A stretch of DNA of 64,000 nucleotides from Hydrocarboniphaga sp. GTDB taxonomy: Bacteria; Pseudomonadota; Gammaproteobacteria; Nevskiales; Nevskiaceae. The notes under the pieces were generated by a model. That model had not been told where the DNA came from. It made no database searches and saw nothing but the letters and a program-made list of their open reading frames with translations. The stretch lies in the NCBI RefSeq assembly GCF_028291725.1, contig NZ_JAQGNT010000013.1, forward strand, positions 29,065 through 93,064. Reading direction: 5' to 3'. Position numbers and translations under genes: made by a program. This document shows positions 42,574 to 51,072 of the stretch, in pieces. The stretch's first letter is position 1. The number at the start of each line of letters is the position of its first letter.

Positions 42574-43716
42574 TTAAAGACTCAGCGAATCGAGGTCGTC
42601 CATCGCGGTGGCGATACGCTGGATGAACTCGAGCGTCACGTCGCGTGGCTGCATGTCAGGTATATCGGGTGTCGGGCACAAGGTGACGGTCCACCAGGTC
42701 AGCGCTGGAATCAGCTGCTGGCGGTAGATATCCCAAGCGGCGTCGAAGGCGACCGCCGGCCCGCCGGCCGCCGCGAGTTGTTCGAGGTAGTAGGCGAGCA
42801 GCTCGCGCTCCCAGGCACGGCGGTCCTCGGCCGTCAATGCGGTCGCGATCGTGTAGGCGAAGTCGCGGCCCCAGTTGGCGAGCGAGCAGCACTGCCAGTC
42901 CGCCAGGCCCATCTCGCCGTTGCCGGCCACGTACCAGTTCTTCAGATGCACGTCGCCGTGCCCGAGTGTGCGCGGGCCGTGGTCCAGCGCATCGACCGCG
43001 GCCAGCGTGGCCGGCCAGATCGCTGCGGCGCGCTGGTAAAGCCGTTGCGGAATCACCTCGGCGCCTGCGAGGAAGCCCGCCTCCGAGCCTTCGCGCATGC
43101 CGAAGCCCAGCGTGTCGGTGAAAAATTCCTTGAACGTCGGAAACCCGGCGATGCGCTCACGCAAGGCCTCATTGCCGTAGCAGCTGCCGTGGACCTTGGC
43201 CAGCAGGCGCATCTGACTTTCCGCGCGCTGCCGCGTGATCACGGTTTTGTGATTGCAGAACGCCTGGGCCGTGTCGGTCAGGTCGTCGAGTATGATCATC
43301 GAGTTGAAGCTTTCGGGATCAAAGCGCGCGTAGTGGCACATCGGCGCCTCGATATCCAGCAGCGGCCGTACCTGCGTGTAGAACAGCGTCTCGCAGCGCG
43401 CCGCGCCGGAGACGCCGAGCACGATGCGGTTGGCGAGATCCTGCGATGCCTTGCAGAACATCGCGGCCGGCAGTCCGGCTTTCACGCCCGCCGCGTTGTA
43501 GTCGACAAAAATCCGACGGCGATTGGAGGTGCCGGTATCGATCGCGCCGAGACGATGCGCCGTCACCGCTGCATCGGGCGCCTTGTCGCACAGCACGGCT
43601 GTCAGCCAGCCATCGGTGATCGCCTCGAACGACAGCGGCAAGTCGTCGGCAGTCACCGCAACACGATTGTGCAGCCGGTCGCGATAGTAGGCGGCTTGTA
43701 TGATTTCGGGATTCAT
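42574..43716 (-). CDS. CHK/APH-like small-molecule kinase, copy 2
   Basis: 380 residues, paralogous to the kinase at 26552. Catalytic loop TLGHGDVHLKNWYV (about 248-261) with HGD-x-H-x2-N, metal-binding Asp in MGLADWQCCS, and an N-terminal segment GTSNRRRIFVDYN matching GTSSRRRISLTYN of copy 1. GGAGTA lies before ATG 43716. It should transfer phosphate from ATP to a hydroxyl of a small molecule. Flanked by a REP element upstream and a gamma-family gene downstream. Substrate unknown; the paired genomic context suggests that both kinases act on related compounds. Confidence 0.88.
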   Translation of the reverse strand: MNPEIIQAAYYRDRLHNRVAVTADDLPLSFEAITDGWLTAVLCDKAPDAAVTAHRLGAIDTGTSNRRRIFVDYNAAGVKAGLPAAMFCKASQDLANRIVLGVSGAARCETLFYTQVRPLLDIEAPMCHYARFDPESFNSMIILDDLTDTAQAFCNHKTVITRQRAESQMRLLAKVHGSCYGNEALRERIAGFPTFKEFFTDTLGFGMREGSEAGFLAGAEVIPQRLYQRAAAIWPATLAAVDALDHGPRTLGHGDVHLKNWYVAGNGEMGLADWQCCSLANWGRDFAYTIATALTAEDRRAWERELLAYYLEQLAAAGGPAVAFDAAWDIYRQQLIPALTWWTVTLCPTPDIPDMQPRDVTLEFIQRIATAMDDLDSLSL

Positions 43717-43754
43717 CGGGTACTCCGGGTTGCAGTGGAGACAGGACGGCGTGG

Positions 43755-43820
43755 GTAAGTCGGCAACCCCTTCCCTTGCCGACGTGAGGAGTTTCTGTCG
43801 GCAAAGGATTGCCGACCTAC
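43755..43820. repeat. REP-type inverted repeat pair (family 1, degenerate)
   Basis: Left arm GTAAGTCGGCAACCCC with a small insertion, right arm ending GGATTGCCGACCTAC. Located between the PQQ dehydrogenase stop and the kinase start. Confidence 0.85.
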
Positions 43821-43888
43821 TTCAGCGGTTCCAAGTGACGACGGATCGAATGAATGCTGCATCTCCGCGACAGGTTGAGCCCCGTCAT

Positions 43889-46003
43889 TCAACTGCCGGT
43901 GGGCAGCACCGTATCACCCGCGGGCTCTGCTTTGTGGCGGGCAAGATCGCTGCGCGCGCGGTCGCGGACGTAGAAATAGAGGCTGCGAATCTGCTCATCA
44001 CTCAGGTCGTCGAACTGCGGCATGCCGCGTGACGCCAGTGCCCCGTCCTGCAATACGCTGCGCAGCGCGTCGGGGCTGAGCATCAACGGCGAGGCGCGAA
44101 GGTCCGGCGCGCCGCCGCCTGAAATCGCCATGAAGCCGTGGCACAGATGGCAGGATGTATTGAAGAGCTGTTGCCCGGCCGTCGCCAGGGGCTTGTCGAT
44201 CGTCAGTTTCGTGTCATCCAATGGTATCGGCATCGGCGCTTTTACCGTCGGCGGCAAGACGCTCTTGCGGCCCAGCGCGAACACCAGCAGCCGGCGCGGC
44301 TGCGCGCCGTAGACCCAGCCGTGCCGGGCGACGCCGACGCCGAAAGCGCCAGGCAGCGCGCCACCCCAGCCGACCAGGATCGCGACGTACTGCTGGCCGT
44401 CGATCTGGTAGCTGATCGGCGCGCCGACGATGCCCAGGCCCGCGTCGAAGCTCCACAGCTTCTTGCCGGTTCTGGCGTGATACGCAGCGAACTCACCGGC
44501 TGCATTGCCCTGGAATACCAGATCACCGGCCGTGGTCACCGTGCCGCCGTTCCACAGCCCCGGCATCGGCGTCTCCCAGACCTTGCGCTTGGCGATCGGG
44601 TCCCAGGCGATCAGCGAGGCCGACAGCCTGATCTGCCCCAGGCCCTCGACTTCGATCACGTCGTAGCCGGTGTTGTAGAAGAACGGTTTTTCGACCCAGC
44701 TGCGCGGGTCCATGTTCTTCTGACTGTAGTACTGCGGCATGTCCACGGTCGGGATATAGACCAGCCCAGTCTGGGGATTGAACGACATCGCCTGCCAGTC
44801 ATGGACGCCGACCGAACTAGGGTAGAGCAGGCCCGCGCCGCCGGGGAATCGCGCCTCCGGTGTTTCCACCGGCCGGCCGGACTCGATGTCGACGTGAGTC
44901 GCCCAGGTGACTTTGCCGAAGGCATCGGCCGCCAGCAGCTTGCCATCGCTGCGATCGATCACATAGAAGAACCCGTTCTTCGGCGCATGCAGGATCACCT
45001 TGCGATTCCTGCCCTGCCATTTGAGCGTCGCCAGCACGATGTCCTGCGACGAGTTGTAGTCCCAGCTCTCGCCTGGCGTAGTCTGGTAGTGCCAGGCGTA
45101 GGCTCCGGTATCGGCATCGAGCGCGACGATCGACGACAGGAACAGGTTGTCGCCACCGCCGGGGCTGCGCACGTTCTGGTTCCACGGCCCGCCGTTGCCG
45201 GTGCCGAGATAGATGCGGTTGAACTCGGGGTCGTAAGTGATCGAGTTCCACACCGTGCCGCCGCCGCCGAACTTCCACCATTCGCCTTTCCAGGTTTTGG
45301 CGGCCATCGCCATCGCGGCGTTCTCGAAGCCTTTGGCGGGCTCGCCCGGGGTTATATAGAAGCGCCAGATCCGCTTGCCGGTTGCGGCGTCGTAGGCGGT
45401 GGCGTAGCCGCGCGAATAGCCGGCCTCGGCGCCACCGTTGCCGATGATGATCTTGTCGTTGTACGCGCGCGGCGCGCCGGTGATGTACCCGGTTTCGCCT
45501 TCGAGCGTCTGCACTGCCCAGCTCTCTTTGCCGGTCGCGGCGTCGACCGCGATCAGGCGGCCGTCGTAAGTGCCGACATAGACGCGGCCCTTCCAGTAGG
45601 CGACGCCGCGATTGGCCGGAAACAGCAGGCGATAACGCTTGCCGGCGTGCTTCCAGACTTCCGGATCGTAGCGCCATTTGAGCTGGCCGCTGCGCGCATC
45701 GACGGCGAAGACGATCGAATCGTTGCCGCTGAAGTAGATCGTCCCATCGACTGCCAGCGGCGTCGCCTGCAGCGACTTGATGCCGGGCAGATCCAGCGAC
45801 CACGCGAGGCCGAGCTTGCCGACGTTGTCCGGTTTGATCTGCGACAGCGGAACGAAGCGCTGCTCACTGTAGTCGCGGCCGTAGGACAGCCAGTCGCCGG
45901 TGCGGGACTCGTCGGCGATGGCGGCGCCGTCGATTATGCTTTCTGCGTGGACGTTGCAGCATGCCGATGCTGCGAGCAGCAGCCACCATCGATTGCGGAT
46001 CAT
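43889..46003 (-). CDS. PQQ-dependent quinohaemoprotein dehydrogenase with C-terminal cytochrome c
   Basis: 704-residue periplasmic enzyme with a signal peptide (ending CCNVHA). Multiple propeller W-motifs, for example AVDARSGQLKWRYD, YDAATGKRIWRFY and WDPIAKRKVWETP; the active-site region has GGGDNLFLSSIVALD and APKNGFFYVIDRSDGKLL as in type II alcohol dehydrogenases. A haem-binding Cys618-x2-Cys621-His622 lies in the fused cytochrome c domain, with a candidate Met ligand in RGMPQFDDL. The vicinal Cys-Cys that normally precedes NRGVA is replaced by Leu-Leu (RLLFPANRGVAYW). It would oxidise an alcohol or aldehyde and pass electrons to the respiratory chain. No PQQ synthesis genes are visible here. 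Confidence 0.9.
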   Translation of the reverse strand: MIRNRWWLLLAASACCNVHAESIIDGAAIADESRTGDWLSYGRDYSEQRFVPLSQIKPDNVGKLGLAWSLDLPGIKSLQATPLAVDGTIYFSGNDSIVFAVDARSGQLKWRYDPEVWKHAGKRYRLLFPANRGVAYWKGRVYVGTYDGRLIAVDAATGKESWAVQTLEGETGYITGAPRAYNDKIIIGNGGAEAGYSRGYATAYDAATGKRIWRFYITPGEPAKGFENAAMAMAAKTWKGEWWKFGGGGTVWNSITYDPEFNRIYLGTGNGGPWNQNVRSPGGGDNLFLSSIVALDADTGAYAWHYQTTPGESWDYNSSQDIVLATLKWQGRNRKVILHAPKNGFFYVIDRSDGKLLAADAFGKVTWATHVDIESGRPVETPEARFPGGAGLLYPSSVGVHDWQAMSFNPQTGLVYIPTVDMPQYYSQKNMDPRSWVEKPFFYNTGYDVIEVEGLGQIRLSASLIAWDPIAKRKVWETPMPGLWNGGTVTTAGDLVFQGNAAGEFAAYHARTGKKLWSFDAGLGIVGAPISYQIDGQQYVAILVGWGGALPGAFGVGVARHGWVYGAQPRRLLVFALGRKSVLPPTVKAPMPIPLDDTKLTIDKPLATAGQQLFNTSCHLCHGFMAISGGGAPDLRASPLMLSPDALRSVLQDGALASRGMPQFDDLSDEQIRSLYFYVRDRARSDLARHKAEPAGDTVLPTGS

Positions 46004-46042
46004 CGTGATCTCGTTAAGTCATCGAGAGCCCCGTCGGGCCTC

Positions 46043-46131
46043 GTAGGTTGGTGGTGAGCGCAGCGAACCCCAACTGAGATGCCAGCCGTCGGGAGTGCCC
46101 GTTGGGGTTCGCTGCGCTCACCCCAACCTAC
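46043..46131. repeat. REP-type inverted repeat (family 4)
   Basis: GTAGGTTGGTGGTGAGCGCA followed by GCGAACCCCAAC is mirrored by GTTGGGGTTCGCTGCGCTCA ending CAACCTAC. It fills the gap between the cupin gene and the PQQ dehydrogenase gene. This repeat type is common in proteobacteria. Confidence 0.9.
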
Positions 46132-46158
46132 GAGCTACGAGCGACGAGCTATGGCGGC

Positions 46159-46632
46159 TCAGTTGATCAGCGATTGCAGGTCGAGCAGCGCGAGCTGCTC
46201 GTTGGTGATGCCTTCCATCGCCTTGAAGAAGCGCGTGCGCAAGACATGCGACGAGCCGTCGTCCGCATGTTCTTCCAGCAGCCGATCGTTGCCGCGTCCG
46301 CCGATGAAGGTCGTCAACAACTCTGCGCTTTCGCCGCGTGTGATCGGCTGATGGATCTCCAGCGTGTTCTCGAACGCGATGTCGCCGGCGCGGAACTCGA
46401 GGTCGCCGTAGTACCAGGCTCCGGCCAGCGTGTACGCGGTGGCTACGCAGTGATGGCCGTGGCGAGGAGTCACCACGTTGGGCCCCATCCTGAACTTGAG
46501 GATGACGGTGTTGGTTTCCTCGTTGACCTTGAGGACTTTGAACTGCGAGTTCTCGATCAGCGGATAAGTCAGCCAGGGAACCGAATCCGATTCGATGCGG
46601 CTCAGTTCCTGTGACAGTGCGTCGATTCCCAT
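46159..46632 (-). CDS. Cupin-domain protein (dihydroxyacetophenone-dioxygenase-like)
   Basis: 157 residues from ATG 46632 (MGIDALSQELSRIESD), with AAGGAG six bases upstream. The metal-site region TPRHGHHCVATAYTLAGAWY and the later FENTLEIHQPITRGESAEL fit a cupin barrel like the family annotated as 2,4'-dihydroxyacetophenone dioxygenase, a one-iron C-C cleaving enzyme; many members are uncharacterised. Ten bases behind the receptor at 46643, it is probably co-transcribed with it and with the PQQ dehydrogenase. Dioxygenase activity is not proven by the motif. Confidence 0.75.
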   Translation of the reverse strand: MGIDALSQELSRIESDSVPWLTYPLIENSQFKVLKVNEETNTVILKFRMGPNVVTPRHGHHCVATAYTLAGAWYYGDLEFRAGDIAFENTLEIHQPITRGESAELLTTFIGGRGNDRLLEEHADDGSSHVLRTRFFKAMEGITNEQLALLDLQSLIN

Positions 46633-46642
46633 GGCAGGCTCC

Positions 46643-49030
46643 TTATTCGTAGCGGTAGGCGACGCTGACGCCGACCGTGGTCGGCATGCCGGTATAGCGC
46701 ACCGTGGTGTCCGAGATGTGGTCGGCGATCGTCCAGTAATACTCGTCGGTGAGGTTGCGGCCCCAGACGCTGAAGCGCCATTTGCCATCCGCCGTGGCCA
46801 CGCCTGCGCGAAGGTCGAGCAGCGCGTAGCCGTCGATCTTGAGGATGTCCAGATCGCCGAGCCCACCGTTGGTGCTGCTCTGGTAGCTCAGGTTGGCCCC
46901 GGCGAACCCGTTCAGATCGTTGTTCAGCGGCCACTCGTATTGCGCGTCGACAAAGCCCTGCCACTTCGACGTCAGCGGGAAGGCTTCGCCGCTGAAATCG
47001 CCCGGGTGGCCGTAGGGATCGTAGTTCTGGAAATCCTTGATCTCGCTGTCGACATAGGTGCCGCCGACATTCGTCGTCAGGCCCGCGACCGGCAGCCAGG
47101 TGAGCTGCAGTTCGGCACCCTTGACGCTTGATTTGGGGATGTTGACCAGGGCTTCGAGCGGCCCGAACACCGGATCGATCACGCGGCCGCGCACCTGCTT
47201 GTCCTTGTAATCGTAGTAGAAGACCGCGCCGTTGAACTGCATCGTGCGATCCAGCAGCCGGGTCTTGAAGCCGGTCTCGTAGGCGAGCACGGACTCCTGC
47301 GTCGCGGGATCGAGCTGCGCGTCGAAACTCGCCGACAGAATCGGGAAGCTGCCTGACTTGTAGCCCTTGCTGATGTTGGCATAGAGCAAGGTGCCGTCGG
47401 CCGGCTTCCAGTCCAGGCCGGTGCGCCAGGACAGGTTGTTCTCGTCGAGTGTGCGGCTCTTCAAGCCGGCGTTCAGGCTGCCGTCGGCCTCCAGCGTCGT
47501 CGTGGTGCAATCCCCCGCAGCGACGGCGGTGCCGAAGACGCGGTTCCATGCCGTGGCGAGCGAGCCATCGCCGCTGTCGCCGGTGCAGCCGGAGAAGTCC
47601 AGATCGGCCTGCGTATAGCGCGCGGCGGCGTGGGCGGTCAGGCGGTCCGTCAGATCGAAATCCACGTTGGCAAAAGCTGATTTCGTGTCGAACTTCTGGT
47701 CGGAGTAGTTGTAGTAGACGAAGAACGGCGGCGAGCCGAGCGCGTAGGCGTTGCCGTTGTAGGTCACGTTGCCGTCGTCGCGCTGCTTGACCTTGTCGTG
47801 GGCGTAGTTGGCGCCGACGATCCAGCGCGTGCGCTCGCCCAGCGCACCGGCCAGGCGCAGTTCCTGGTTTACCGAGTCGATGTCGCCGTCGGTGTGGTAC
47901 TCGATGTTCTGCAGCGTGGTGCCATCGGGGTCGACGTCGCGGTCCTGCTTGTAGCTGGAATACGAGGAGATCGAGGTCAGCGTGAGGTCCTGCGTGAGCT
48001 CGTAGTCGACGCGTAGCGCGGACTGCACGAAGCGATTGTCGCGGCTGTAGGTATCGCTCGGCCCCCAGTCTGCGGCGCGATTGTCCTGGGGCGAGGTCGG
48101 ATACGTCAGCAGGTCCGGCGTGTACTTCTCGACCCTGGCCTGGCTCAACGGGGTAATCGCGATCAGTTGCGCGGCCTGCTCGTCGGAGCGGTCGACGTAG
48201 CCATTGAGATTGAGCTCGGCTTTCAGCGCCCCGCTCGGCGCCCAGTCGAACAGCACACGCGCAGCGGTCTTGTTCTTCTTGCCGTTCTCGTTGTCGGTGG
48301 TGTAGCTCTGCTGCCAGTCGCCGCCCTGCTCGGTCTTGATCGCGACGCGGCCCTTGAGCGTGTCGGCCAGCGGTCCGCTGACGAAGCCTTCGATGACCGA
48401 TGTGTTGAAGCTGCCGTATTCGTCGCTGAAACCGGCAGAGAACGTATCGGTGGGTTTGGCCGCGATGTAGTTGACGGCGCCGCCGGTCGAGTTCTGGCCG
48501 AACAGCGTGCCTTGCGGGCCTTTCAACACTTCCACGCGTTGCAGGTCCATCGACGCACCGGCGGTCAGGATCGGGAATGGCAGCGGGACTTCGTCGACAT
48601 AGACGCTGACATTGGGCTTGGCGCCGAGGCTGCTTTCGTTGAAGCCGATGCCGCGGATCGAGTAGATCGGCGTGGAGTAGGCGCTCTGCGTATAGCGGAA
48701 GCCGGGCACGATCTTCTGCAGATCACCAACGCTGCTGATGCCCTGGTCGCGCAAGGAATTGCCGCTCAATGCGGTGATCGACATCGGCACACTGTTGACC
48801 GCCTCCTGGCGTTTCTGCGCAGTGACGATGATTTCTTCGATGCCCGCCGTTTGCTCCGGTATAGCGGCGGCACCGGGAGCTGCGCCGGCTGCGGATTCGG
48901 CCGGAGCCGGTTCTGGCATCGATCCCGGGATGGCTTCCGCCGCCGGTGGACTGGCGGCGTCCTGTGCGGCCGCCATCGGGATATACAGACAGAAGCTCAG
49001 CGCAAACGGCACGACATGGTGTTTTTTCAC
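46643..49030 (-). CDS. TonB-dependent receptor, divergent subtype
   Basis: 795 residues from GTG 49030 (VKKHHVVPFALSFCLY), with GAGGAG seven bases upstream; signal peptide ends PMAAAQ. TonB box GIEEIIVTAQKRQEAVNSVP; plug IRGIGFNESSLGAKPNVSVY and VEVLKGPQGTLFGQNSTGGA. It lacks the [DP]-T-[IV]-P-V linker motif found in the other five receptors and ends in YRYE rather than a terminal Phe, so it belongs to another subfamily. It precedes the cupin and PQQ dehydrogenase genes leftward, and an AraC gene lies 185 bases upstream. Ligand unknown. Confidence 0.93.
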   Translation of the reverse strand: MKKHHVVPFALSFCLYIPMAAAQDAASPPAAEAIPGSMPEPAPAESAAGAAPGAAAIPEQTAGIEEIIVTAQKRQEAVNSVPMSITALSGNSLRDQGISSVGDLQKIVPGFRYTQSAYSTPIYSIRGIGFNESSLGAKPNVSVYVDEVPLPFPILTAGASMDLQRVEVLKGPQGTLFGQNSTGGAVNYIAAKPTDTFSAGFSDEYGSFNTSVIEGFVSGPLADTLKGRVAIKTEQGGDWQQSYTTDNENGKKNKTAARVLFDWAPSGALKAELNLNGYVDRSDEQAAQLIAITPLSQARVEKYTPDLLTYPTSPQDNRAADWGPSDTYSRDNRFVQSALRVDYELTQDLTLTSISSYSSYKQDRDVDPDGTTLQNIEYHTDGDIDSVNQELRLAGALGERTRWIVGANYAHDKVKQRDDGNVTYNGNAYALGSPPFFVYYNYSDQKFDTKSAFANVDFDLTDRLTAHAAARYTQADLDFSGCTGDSGDGSLATAWNRVFGTAVAAGDCTTTTLEADGSLNAGLKSRTLDENNLSWRTGLDWKPADGTLLYANISKGYKSGSFPILSASFDAQLDPATQESVLAYETGFKTRLLDRTMQFNGAVFYYDYKDKQVRGRVIDPVFGPLEALVNIPKSSVKGAELQLTWLPVAGLTTNVGGTYVDSEIKDFQNYDPYGHPGDFSGEAFPLTSKWQGFVDAQYEWPLNNDLNGFAGANLSYQSSTNGGLGDLDILKIDGYALLDLRAGVATADGKWRFSVWGRNLTDEYYWTIADHISDTTVRYTGMPTTVGVSVAYRYE

Positions 49031-49214
49031 GACATTTCTCCTCGTTATTCTTCCGCGTTCCTGGCAACGGAGTTGCCTGACGGCGGTGCTTTTTAGCTCG
49101 GCCATTCTGGCGAACGGCCTTGAGGAGCATTTTTGCTGCTAGCGACAATTTCTTGGCATCTGATGACAGTTGGCGCGCGGATCAGGTCATTGCGATCGCG
49201 ATCAAAGGTCTTTA

Positions 49215-50234
49215 TCACTGCTCCGGCTGGGGGCGATGCAGGGCCTTGATCTGCCTGGGCGCGGTACTGAACCAGCGGCGGCAAGCGCGATTGAGTGAAC
49301 TCTGATCCAGGTAGCCGAGTTGCTCGGCGATCTGCGCCATCGACAGCTTCGACTCCGACAGCAGTTCCTCGGCGCGTTCGCGCCGCACCGACTCGACCAT
49401 GTCTTCAAAATGCAGGTTCAGCTGAGTCAGGCGCCGCTGCAGTGTGCGTTCGTGCAGATGCAGTTGTCCGGCCACGTATTGCAGGTTGCAGCGGCCGCTC
49501 GGCAGCAGGCGACGGATCAGTTGCTCGACCTGGCAGCGAAAATCGAAGGGGTTGCTGGTACTGAACTGGCGCAGATAGTCGGTCATCACGCGGCGCAGCT
49601 GCGCATCGGTATTTTCGAGCGGCCGGCGCAGATCCTCCGCCCTTACCACCAAGGCATTGACCGGCTGGCTGAATTGCGCGGCGGTGCCGAAGTAATGCCG
49701 GTAAGTCGATTGAGGCAGCGGCGTGGCGTGACGGAACAATACCGTCTCCAGCCAGCCCTGGCCGTGCGTCAGCGTCTGCATGTGACGATGGAACAGGCAC
49801 ATGGCGAGTTCGATGGTCTGGCGCTTGTGGGGTTCGCCCGAGAATCGCAGGTCGTAGGTCAGCAGCGGGCGCCGCGGATCGGTTTGCTCGTCGATCCGGC
49901 ACAGGATCGCCGGACTGTAGAAGCCGATGTGCTCGATCATGTCGGCGATCGCGTCGCGTACCGTCGGCGAATTCAGGCCGATGATGCCGACCGGCCCCAG
50001 GATGCGCATGTCCTGCTCGAGTGCCAGCTGCATGCCGAAGTCGGGGCAGGCCAGGGTGATGGCGGTGGCCTCCAGCAGCCGGACCATCGAGCGGAACGAG
50101 ATCAGTTCATCCGAAACCTCCAGCGCACCCGGGGCGATGCCGGCGCGCTGCAGCAGGCTGTCCGCATCTCCGCCGAGTTTCGCCACTAGCCGGCGATAAC
50201 CCGTCAACGCGGAAGATCGGATGCGATCGGTCAT
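49215..50234 (-). CDS. AraC-family transcriptional regulator (Arabinose_bd type)
   Basis: 339 residues. N-terminal sensor of the PF12625 type (GDADSLLQRAGIAPGALEVS; PVGIIGLNSPTVRDAIADM). C-terminal HTH pair: LQYVAGQLHLHERTLQRRLT and SMAQIAEQLGYLDQSSLNRA with a final RRWFSTAPRQIK. It is a less close relative of the regulators at 24521 and 34896. Located between an SDR gene (32 bases upstream) and the receptor at 46643, so it could be read with the hydratase/SDR operon and control the receptor/cupin/PQQ unit. Confidence 0.9.
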   Translation of the reverse strand: MTDRIRSSALTGYRRLVAKLGGDADSLLQRAGIAPGALEVSDELISFRSMVRLLEATAITLACPDFGMQLALEQDMRILGPVGIIGLNSPTVRDAIADMIEHIGFYSPAILCRIDEQTDPRRPLLTYDLRFSGEPHKRQTIELAMCLFHRHMQTLTHGQGWLETVLFRHATPLPQSTYRHYFGTAAQFSQPVNALVVRAEDLRRPLENTDAQLRRVMTDYLRQFSTSNPFDFRCQVEQLIRRLLPSGRCNLQYVAGQLHLHERTLQRRLTQLNLHFEDMVESVRRERAEELLSESKLSMAQIAEQLGYLDQSSLNRACRRWFSTAPRQIKALHRPQPEQ

Positions 50235-50265
50235 GGGTGGATCGGTGACAGATCCCGAAGAAGCA

Positions 50266-51045
50266 TCAGCTTAGCGACTGGCCGCCATCGACGACCAGAA
50301 TCTGGCCGGTAATGTGGCGCGCTGCGTCCGAGGCAAGAAACAACACGGCTGCGGCGACGTCGTCCGGCTCGCCGAGACGCCGGAGCGCGGTGCTGGCGAT
50401 CGCCTGTTGTTCCGCGCCCGGAACCGCCATCAGCGAGCGGATCATGTCGGTGCGCGTGGTGCCCGGTGCGACCACGTTGATGCGCACGCCTTGCGCGCCC
50501 CATTCCACCGCGAGTTGGCGCGCAAGGTGATTCCCTGCCGCTTTGGAAACCGCATAGATTCCGGAGTTCGGCACGCCGAGCGTGCCGGCGGTCGACGACA
50601 GCATGACCATCGCGCCCGAGCCCTGGGCGGCCATCGTCGGCAGGACCAGGCGCGACAGATGCCAGACTGCGGTGAGATTGGTGTCCAGCACTTTCTGCCA
50701 GACCGCCGGCGGCAGATCCTGCAGCGAATCGAACGAGGGATTGATCGCCGCATTCGCGACCAGGATGTCGATGCGTCCCCAGCGTGCCAGGGTCTGCTCG
50801 ACGAGTTGCACGCGATCCTCGTCGCGCGCGACGTGACACACAACCGCGATCGCGTCAAAACCCTGCGCGCGGAACTCGTCGCAGACCGCGGCGCAGCGCT
50901 CGGCCTTGCGCGACGAGATCACCAGTTTCGCGCCGGCCTGCGCCATCAGCCTGGCGCTTGCCAGGCCGATACCCCGTGTCGAACCGGTTACGATCGCGAC
51001 CTTGCCGTCGAGGCGGAATGGGCTGTTTGCGGGACCCGAACTCAC
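50266..51045 (-). CDS. Short-chain dehydrogenase/reductase, canonical active site
   Basis: 259 residues from GTG 51045. NAD(P) motif VTGSTRGIGLASAR (about 19-32), VANAAIN, and the catalytic triad Ser/Tyr/Lys in VMLSSTAG and GIYAVSKAAGN; C-terminus ITGQILVVDGGQSL. It probably oxidises a secondary alcohol or reduces a ketone, and sits behind the enoyl-CoA hydratase at 51073 by 27 bases, as a 3-hydroxyacyl-CoA type dehydrogenase might. In contrast to the SDRs at 14003 and 15936, its active site is intact. Confidence 0.93.
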   Translation of the reverse strand: MSSGPANSPFRLDGKVAIVTGSTRGIGLASARLMAQAGAKLVISSRKAERCAAVCDEFRAQGFDAIAVVCHVARDEDRVQLVEQTLARWGRIDILVANAAINPSFDSLQDLPPAVWQKVLDTNLTAVWHLSRLVLPTMAAQGSGAMVMLSSTAGTLGVPNSGIYAVSKAAGNHLARQLAVEWGAQGVRINVVAPGTTRTDMIRSLMAVPGAEQQAIASTALRRLGEPDDVAAAVLFLASDAARHITGQILVVDGGQSLS

Positions 51046-51072
51046 TTCCGCGTCCGCAGAACGACGAGTTGT

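Noticed and set aside
44138..46057. 639-codon open frame antisense to the PQQ dehydrogenase
   Set aside because: Longest shadow in the window; composition is that of reversed GC-rich coding DNA and no family is recognisable.
48167..49096. Open frame antisense to the receptor at 46643
   Set aside because: The receptor is certain and the antisense translation has no features.
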